A DNA stretch of 64,000 nt from Nereocystis luetkeana (lineage: Eukaryota > Sar > Phaeophyceae > Laminariales > Laminariaceae): contig JARUPZ010000023.1 in the NCBI GenBank assembly GCA_031213475.1, positions 7,210,157-7,274,156 of the forward strand, read 5' to 3'. Each line of letters opens with the position of its first letter. Within the stretch, counting starts at the first letter, position 1. The position numbers and the translations under genes are program-made. Under the pieces are notes generated by a model that was not told the DNA's origin, did not search any database, and saw nothing but the letters and a program-made list of their open reading frames with translations. Shown here one piece after another: positions 13,161 through 22,100 of the stretch.

Positions 13161-16100
13161 ACGGCATTGGTTTCTTCAAATAATGAACCCAAACATCACG
13201 GATACATATGACCGCGTACGAGTATGATACATACGTAGATCTCCGTTCTTGTTGGTTCAGCATACTGGTAACATCGTAACATGATATGGTAATGCGTATT
13301 CGCCCACAGCATGATGCATCGCAGATTTGACTACTGCAGGTACTGAGGTCGCGCCTCATTACCACCAATTACTAGTATACTCGCGCGCGCCCATTCAGCC
13401 GGGCGTCGTCAGTTACTGCTGCAGCAATGACAACCAACCAAGACCCTTGTGACCGACCGTTACCCCAGGAACATGGGGTGGTGTTTGGGTATATTCAAAG
13501 CTGCTGTGCACGCGTCGTTCGGCCCAAAGGTGCAGGATACTGGGTTTGGTAAAGGAGCACGGGATGCACTTTAACCGGGGCCGGGTACGTTTGCTCTTAA
13601 TAGCAGGCTCTTTGATATGCCTGTGCACGGACGTAGGAGAAGAACACGTTGACCACTACGTACCAGGTACTACTTACCCATATCAGCACGGGAGTGTCTG
13701 CGCAAGACAACCGCTCACCACGCCTATTTGCTGCCAATCCCCCGCCATACAAAATACCTGTCAAATACTTGTGCCAGGGCTAGGAGATTCAGGGAAGTGT
13801 GTATTTCCACCGCCCATGCCACCGTAGGGACTGAATTCGTTTTCACCACACTGCCGAAAGCACGGGGGTTGAGCACACTGTGCTGGGTAGGGGGTTCCTT
13901 TACCGCACTGACTGTGACGGCCGTTGTACGGGGGTGTTTCTTGCAACAGGGTACTCCGCCGGCTACGTGGCAAGCTCTTTCACATTTGGCCGATTCGTGA
14001 GCGGCTACGTTTGGGGTTACGCGACTGACATGGTCGGAGGGAAACCTGTTCTCGTCATAGGCCTGTCGGCGATCATCATCTGTTCCATCGGCTTCGGCTT
14101 TTCGAGCAGCTTTGTGTGGGCCATAACCTCCAGGTGCGCGCACAAATATACACGTAAATACGCATGTTAGGTCTTGTTTTGTGTGGTTGTCCTTATAGTT
14201 CGAACGCACGCCGACCATGCCAACCACGTACCCTCCCCCCTACTATGCCCGCCTTGAATAAATATGACCGTGAGACCCAGCCGTTCCGGTAAACTTGCAT
14301 TGAATGATGCTACAGTGGCGTTGAGTGATTTCCTCGTCAATGCTTTCGATGTCGTGTATTCGTTAGAATAGGTCAACCGTCCCCACCAGAGAAGTTGGTC
14401 TAAATACTTGCTGCTGAAACGATCGATTCAGGCCGGCTCCTTAGTTTTTGTTTATTTTGTGATTAGCACTAGGCGCACCATCACTACAGTAGGTTGAATG
14501 TAGAATATGTATTTCTGCCTAATCTATCTAAGGACATGTGAACGCTCCTGTTTCTGCAAGGCAAGTTTCGCCCCTGCTACACTAGATAGCGGTCAACCAC
14601 GCGTCCTGGAAGTTTCACACGAATGATGTTGTCAAGTACAACCTCGATTATCAATGCCCTTACGTACCGGTCGCGCAGATTCATCCTTGGGTTGCTGAAT
14701 GGTACCATGACTGCCGTGAGAATCCTGATCCACGAGATTTGCGAGCCGGAGCACATGGTAAAGGGAATGGCGTACATTGAAGGTGCAGCCCTGCGGTATA
14801 TGGTTGGACTTTGTGACGTATCTCACCGCTGGTAGTTGGTGGATCTGCCTCTTCAGAGTTTGCAGGATTGTATTTCTGTTGAAGACGAAGACTAGGCGAC
14901 CGACGACTAATGTGAAATAGTAGAGTGTTTGCGGCAGAGGTAAAAAAAAAAAACTTCACTTGCGCTAAAAAAAGTGAATTTCCTTCCCTTCCTGATTTCG
15001 GTGTGTTTGTGAGCGAGGTAAAACGAATCCTGCAGGCGACGTCTCCGAAAATAAGAAGGGAAGGGGGGAGGTGAGGCAAACGCGCCAAAAAAACCCGAAA
15101 AACTAAAAAACAGCTTGGGAGTAGCAACGGTAGCCCAACAACGTTTTGGTGGCAGAGTTGACAGCGGTGCCACCACTGCCAGCCCACGACTGCAAGCAGC
15201 AGCACAGCAAGCGGCAGCTAGCAAGCGCTAGCCGCAGCTAGAGGCAGCTTGGGCAACAAAAATAAACAGCGTCAGCACCAGCAAGCACCAGCACCAGCAT
15301 CAGCCACCTTCCCTTTTTGGATTGGTGCTGCTGCTGCTGCTCCTGCTCCTGCTGCGCTCAGCCTACGCACGCCACTGTGCCGGCGGGCTCCGCTCCGCCG
15401 CCCATGTCTCGGCCTCTGCTGCCGCCGCCGCTGCTGCTGCTGCTCCAGTGTGGTGGAATCGAAATGATACACGAGCTGTCGCGCTCTGTGCGAGCACGAG
15501 TACGAGTACGAGTGTGATTGCGAGTCCTTTTTTGGAACGAAGCATCCTCCACGTCGTCGCCAAGTAGGCGAAAGCGTGTACCCTATGTAGCAGCGGCGGC
15601 GGCCCGCTGGCACAATCCAACGCTGGTCGTGCGCGCGGTACTCAAGCTACACCTCTCGAGCCTCTGTGCTCCCAGCGGTTGTCGTGATGCGTACAGCAAG
15701 CAGCATGGTGGCATGGAAGATGCTCGGTGTTTTGATCCTTCGAGATTTGAGATGATGCGTTCTGCGTCGGGATAATGCTCGGTGCGTGTAGGCCAATGAG
15801 ACAGAGAGCCAAAAATTACCGCAACTTTTGATGAAATCCTGACTTGGCTGAAGTACCTTTTCGCGTTTTTTTCAGAAATCTACCTCAAAAAGGTGCCTCG
15901 GGAGATTTTTTGGAGAAGCAAGAGTAAAAAAAACAATCGCAAACACTCCAGTGCAAGCTGACTCAAGGTTTCGTGAGACTGGAAGCAATTTACGCGCGCA
16001 CCAGGGAATTAATTGTTCGGTTTGATTCAGATTCCGCGGGCAACAACGATCGACCCTTTTATGTCCATCGATGAGCATAAGGGTGGTTCAAAATGTATGT

Positions 16101-19100
16101 GTCACATTTGTGTAGGGGCCTACTTCGCACTTGCAATTCCCTACATCTATGACTCTGAGAGCTTCAGCAGTCCTTGCTGTGTACGGCTGTTGCCGCTGCT
16201 ACGGTAATACTGGAGATGAAACGACCTACCACACGACTTCTCGACCTCCTCGTTGGGCTGAACAGGGTGTCGCTGTGACTAACATGGTAGCGTCCACGAC
16301 GATACGATACTGCAATACTGCCGATGCTGCAGAGCCAACATGGCGAGGATGGAATCTACTTTTTTTTCCCTTTGGGTGCTTTGGCACGCCTTTCATGGGG
16401 AATGGGAGCCCCATGGAAGCCCCGCTGGAGGCTCAAGAAATAACAAATCGATAGCCACGGGGGTTTCAGGGGGGTCCAATGGGAGCACCATGATCCCATG
16501 CAAAGCCCATCGGACTCCCATGAAAGTCCCACATCAGCACTCTAACCCATGGGAGACCCATGGGAGTTACGTGGGCACGCCCTAAACGCACGAGACCCAC
16601 GGAAGTCCCATGGGAATCCCATGGGAGTTACGTGGGAAAACCCTAAACGCACGGAAGACACACGGATGTCCCATGGGAATCCCATGGGAGACCCATGATA
16701 ACACTATAGACTCGTGGAAGGTCCATGACCCATGGAAGGGATACCCGTGGGAAGGTAATGGGAGACCCATGGAATACACTGGGAGTTCCGGGGGAGTCCC
16801 ATAGAAAACCCATGGGAGCACTCCAAACCCATGGGAGCCCTTTGCCCTTTGCAAGACTAATGGAAGAACCATGGGAGCACTACAATACCGTGGAATTCCC
16901 ATGGAGTTCCATGGGAGACCCATGCGAGCACTCCAAACTCGTGGGAGTCCCATGGGCCAGCACTGTAAGTCCTTGGTAGTTGTATGGGAGACCAATGGGA
17001 AGGCCACAATAATTCAAGTCCCATGGAAGCCCCATGGGAGAGCCGTGGGGGTTCCATGGACCAGCACTATAAAACCCACGAGAGCATCACGGGAGTTCCA
17101 AGGGAACACAATAAACCCATGAAAGACCCATGGAAACCCCATGGAAAACTTCTGGTAGACCCATGGGAGCAGAACAGGCCCATGAGAGCCCGATGGGAGT
17201 CCGATAGGAAACCCATGGGGGGTTCAAGGTACATCACTGTAAACCCACGGGAGACCCATGGGCCAGCACCGTAAACTTATGGGAGTCTGTTGTGAGTGAG
17301 GGGATCTCCCTCGTTAGGAGATCTCTTTAGCCTCAGGGGATCCCCCCTTACCTTAGGGGACCCTCTACTCCCTCAGGGGTCATCACTGTAAACCCACGGG
17401 AGACCCATGGGCCAGCACCGTAAACTTGTGGGAGTCCGTTGTGAGTGAGGGGATCCCCCTAGTCAGGAGATCTCTTTTGCCTCAGGGGATCCCCTCTTAC
17501 CTAAGGGGACCCTATCTTCCCTCAGGGGGTCCCCACTTGACTTAGGGGATCCCCACTTATGTTAGGGGATCCCCAACAGGCTTAGGGGGTCCCCAACAAG
17601 CTTAGGGGATTCCCAACCGGCTTAGGGGATACCCAACAGGCTTAGGAGATCCTCAACAGGCTTAGGGGATCCCCAACCGGCTTAGGGGATATCCCCCCTC
17701 GACTACTCAGCTACATGGTTTAACAACATGGTTTAACAACATTACATTTAGGTCATTTTCCAATATCCTTATGTGATATTGGAACATTACCCAAATGGTG
17801 TTAGGTTAGCGAACCCCCCCTAGTTAGGGGATCCCTTTTGCCTTAGGGGATCCCCTCTTACCTTAGGGTACCCCCCATGTTAACTACATGGCATTCAACG
17901 TGAAATTGGGTCCAAGTCCTTGACAAAATAAGGGGATCTTATCGGCTTGCGGGATTCCCAACAGCCTTAGGGGATATACCCTCTTGCCTACTCAACTACT
18001 TTGTTTAACAGTATGATTTTCCAACATTACACTTAGGAGATGTTCCAATGTCTTGAAGTGATGTTGGAATATCACCCAAATGGGGTTGGGGGATCCCTTA
18101 ATGATCGCGATATTTTCCAAAGAACAAACTGAATATAGACGCTATATCTCTTGTGATTCGTACATGTTGGATGCCCATACAATACAGACTTGGTGAGGGT
18201 CCCCATAGCCGATTGGGGATCCCCTATGCCAGTTCGAGATCCCCTAAGCCGGTTGGGGATCCCATAATCCCGTTGGGGATTACCTAAGCCGGCTGGGGAT
18301 CTCCTAACGTACGTGAGGATCCCCTAAGTTGAGTGGGGGTCCCCTAAAACAAGGGGGAATCCCCTAGGGTAATAGGGGATCCCCTAAGGCACAAGGGATC
18401 CCCTAACTAGGGGGATTCCCTAACTTGCAACAAGAGTCCCATGTGTTGCCCATATGACTATCATGGGAGACCGACTGGAGACCCATGGGATTATTGTAAT
18501 CATGGGAGACCGACTAGAGACCGATGAGAGTATTGTAATCCCATGGGAGCCCCGTGGGAGTTCCGTTGGAGACCCGTGCGCCAGTATTGTGTCCCATATG
18601 GACCTATGGGAGCATCTAGTGATGATCCCATGGAAGCCCCATGGGAGACTCATACTAGCATAATAAGAGACCCATGGAAGTCCCCCATAGGACAGCACTA
18701 TTATTCAATGGGTCCGTTCGTCTTCCGTGGGTTATGGTAATCACATGGGTCTCCCATGGACCCTCCAAGGGTTTGCGGAGTTGGCCCATGGGACTCGGAT
18801 GGGGCTCCCTTGGCTGTGGTTCTGCTCCCATATGCTTCCCACGGGGCTCCCATGGGTTTGGGGGTTGCAGTGTGCTCCCTATGGGGTTCATATGGGACTC
18901 CGATTGGACTCCCATGTGTCTGTAGTGCCTCCAATGGAACTACCGTCGGTCTCTCATGGGGCTTTCATGGGACTTCTACGGGTATATTGTGTTCCATGAA
19001 CCTCACAAGGGTTCCACATGGGACTTCCATGACCATTCCATTCGTTTATATTCTTCCATATGACTCCACGAGTTTACAGTCCTGGCACATGGGACTCCCA

Positions 19101-22100
19101 TGGGTTTGCAGTGCTCGCATGGGTCTCTTGGTACTCCCATGGGTTAGTAGTGTTGGCCCATGGAATTCCCATGGGCCTCCCACGGGTTTAGAGGGCTAGC
19201 GTACAGATAATCCATGGAACTGCTATGGGACTTCCAGATCATAGTTTTCCTATGGGACAAAAACAAAATACGTGGAAAGTCGGTCCCCTGCCACGAAGTA
19301 TTAAAGCGGTCCCCTGATGCAGAGGTCTTTTGGTCCGTATCCCCTATAACTTTTGGCCCGTATCCCCTATACCGGTCCCCTAACGCACCGGTCCCCCAAC
19401 GCATTGTAGGGCTCCCATGAGACCTACACGAGACTCCGAAGTGATCGCAGTGCTCACATGAGACACATGTAGAAGGCCCATGGGACTTTCAGGGCAGTCC
19501 CATTGGTTTTCCACAGGATCCGATGGGACTCCTCCCCATGAATGTTTATGGCGCTTCCATGGGACTCCCATGGGGATTCCCTTGGCTGTGTGTGCCATGG
19601 GGATCCCATGGGGCTGTTGAAAATTGCAAGTAATGGAATGCACATGCCCTCGAATTGAGGGCGCTTTCTCTCACGTTTCAGCTCTTACGGGGGACCATAG
19701 TTAATAGGACCAAATATTGTTAGCAAAAATAGGTAAATATATATGTTTTTGTGTGTACCGTAGACCCTATTAATGGTTCCCCGAAATAAATACACCCGTC
19801 TTCGAACCTCAGGCAAACTAAAATACCCCTGGCAAATTGTACCCGTCACCCGAACATTTGCTTGGCATATCTCGAAGGAGATACTGCGACTTTCCGCCTG
19901 AAAAACTGGGACGTCGACCGTTCAGTTTTGCCAAAGTAGAGGTGAAGGCCTAAATGGGGTGCCTTTTGCCTTAACATGCATCACACTCGTTGACGAGACT
20001 CGCTCTGCCCGATCCCGGGTGCTGTTCAACCCCCATACATTTATTTTTCCCGCACGCGTTGATTGAAATTCAAGCATATAATAGCGCGCGTGGGCGGCAT
20101 TGACGCGTCCGCCCTCAGCGTGCCGGAAAGGTTCGGATATTACACACTGTGAAAGATAGGGCACGCAGACCCTGTCACTCGCGCCGCGAGCAGAATAAGT
20201 CGCATGCTTCCAGCACACGCTTACGCCATGATCCTGCCGTGCTTGTGGTCTTACCGCAATACTGGCGTGTGCTGCGATAGGGGTGGGACTCTTGCGGCTA
20301 AAATATGTCTGATTAAACGCAGCCCCTGAAATCAGGGATGACCCAATATCGCTGGAACATCATTACTGTAAGCGATTCACACCATGTTTTGATATGGGCA
20401 TTGTTCATCGGGCTGCACCTCCATTTTTGTCAAAGTCAAATCGTAGAGGTTTCGAGTGGAATATAAAGTTCCTCGAGTGAGAACCCTCACAAAATCTAAG
20501 GTACACCTATTTCAAAGCATTAATCTACGGTGCTGCTTGTGCTCGACGGCTGCTTGCAGGTTCCCGCGGCGCCGGCCTGGTTACTGGCACAGCGATCGGG
20601 GGGCTGCTAGCGCAGCCGGTTCTGAATTACCCGAGATTATTCTCCCCCACTGGGGTTTTTGCCACGTACGTGTTCCGGCTCTGATTCGTACGTACCGTAC
20701 TGGAGCGTCTTGCCATACTGCGTGCACGAAGGGCTGTGTTGGCATCTGACTTTGTTCGAATTGTTGTGGTAACAGCCGTTTCCACAGCATTGGCCTCAGT
20801 GGAGCGCTAAAAGTGTGTATACGTCGTGTCGGTGTCGCCGATTCCACTCATAATATGCTATTAGTGCGTAAAGGTATCTCTTCGACACTGAGTAATATTG
20901 CATGTCCCCCATTCCATATCGCGCCTTCACGAGATATGGCTGGGCAATTCGTTTTGCGACCTCGGCCTTTCCTTACTTACCTTCTCACATGCTATGTGCT
21001 CGTCGGCAGGTACCCATTCCTGCTCCCTAACCTGGTTGGAGCCTTATTTGCACTCTTGACGTTACCGCTGGTGATCGCCTATGTTCCTGAAACCAAGATA
21101 GACTGCAGAGGTCCAGCCGAACGGGACGCTAGTAGGTGAATCACAACGAGTACCCGCTGCAGCTTGCGCCCTAGAAGTAATCAGGTTTAAGCGTGCCCAA
21201 GGGGCGATTGATGAATGCTTTGTGGCCAACAGTGTCGTATAATAGTGGCGTCACAATGCTTGGACTTGCCTCAATTGTTGTATTCGGCGCAGGATTCACC
21301 CACGACGCCGCATTTGGGCTGACTGAAGCAATGGCTTGCTACCGAACATTGTTTTGTATCCACTGTAACGCGGTTTGGCTCACCCAGTCGTGATGCGGTT
21401 GCATCAATGTGTGTACGTATGCCTGCAACTATCTAATAGACATGCGCGCTGATACTCGTAGCGGGTCATCACATTCATGCATTTGCAACTGCTGCGCTGA
21501 TCATGAGCGTGCTCCTCGTCTTGCGGCGAATCGCGAGGCTGGAAACAAGATACTTGCGAACTTTGCAGAGCATCTGGAAAACGAGCCTCCCGTCACCCAA
21601 TGCTCTCAATATTTCCCCCTTCCCGGCAACCTATGGCGCCATACGTGTGCACTAAAATTTGGACACACAGCGAGTCGGCGATATCTCGCAAGACTGATGC
21701 TACTCCGGAACGAGGTCACCGGCAGGGAAGCGGAGATAACTTGATTTGCGAGGAATACGGGGGCCATGCGGGGAGGAGGGAACAGTTCCCTCAACAAAAA
21801 CGTTACTCAGCCATCTCTTCCCCATACAAGACCAACGGAAGTGAAGAAATTGACTCCCTGGTCAAAGACCCGGCTAGGATGCAGCTTATTCCCGCCAACA
21901 CAACCGGGAAGCCGACAGAGAAGTACGACCTTCTATCAGATGATCGCACGGCGGCTGCTAGCTTGAATGCCATCGAAACAGGCGTTTCCAACGATGAAAA
22001 CCCTACCAGCACCGACCGTTATGATGAGACCATGCTTCAACCGAACAGTGGCCGGGAAAATATCCCCATTTGGGGCCCGCGCGGAGTGCTTGCCATACCG

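Larger units (their letters stand above)
12100..13165. repeat. Tandem array, ~250-290-bp units with embedded triplet runs
   Basis: Three to four diverged units. Each has a CCTACTACT or CTACTGCTG triplet tract, then GAAGCTCTGC (12318, 12569; AAGCTCTGC at 12859), a GTAGATGTCGG.CAGCAGTAGTAGTGG block, then GGTGGGAAGCAGGAAACAT. The triplet tract has expanded to (CTA)n at 12216-12295 in one unit and to (CTG)n at 13111-13160 in the last. The array is intronic. Confidence 0.75.
16380..19625. mobile_element. Large foldback (palindromic) element in intron 3
   Basis: A 3.2-kb imperfect palindrome. The left arm (16380-17700) is built of CCCATGGGAG-type units, then CTTAGGGGATCCCC-type units. The right arm (18190-19625) has the same two blocks in reverse order and on the opposite strand: GGGGATCCCCTAAG units, then CCCATGGGACTCCCATGGG units. 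Shared longer strings confirm this, such as CAGCACTGTAAACCCA left (for example near 17267) and its complement TTTACAGTCCTGG right (near 19073). The centre (17700-18190) carries a duplicated AT-rich segment. The layout resembles Foldback-type transposons with long, internally repetitive inverted repeats. No transposase is seen, so it would be non-autonomous. Confidence 0.75.

Noticed and set aside
12085-13368. Poly-Ala, poly-Ser or poly-Thr proteins
   Set aside because: Translation of (CTA)n and (CTG)n runs inside a tandem array.
16582-17274. Met-Gly/Trp/Pro-rich frames as structural repeat proteins
   Set aside because: Both strands are open because the array is made of CCATGG palindromes; there is no start context, no splice sites and no domain.
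20444-20500. A fourth family-2 MITE copy
   Set aside because: Only fragments such as CGTAGAGGT and CCTCGAGTGAGAACC resemble the family; no inverted ends were found.
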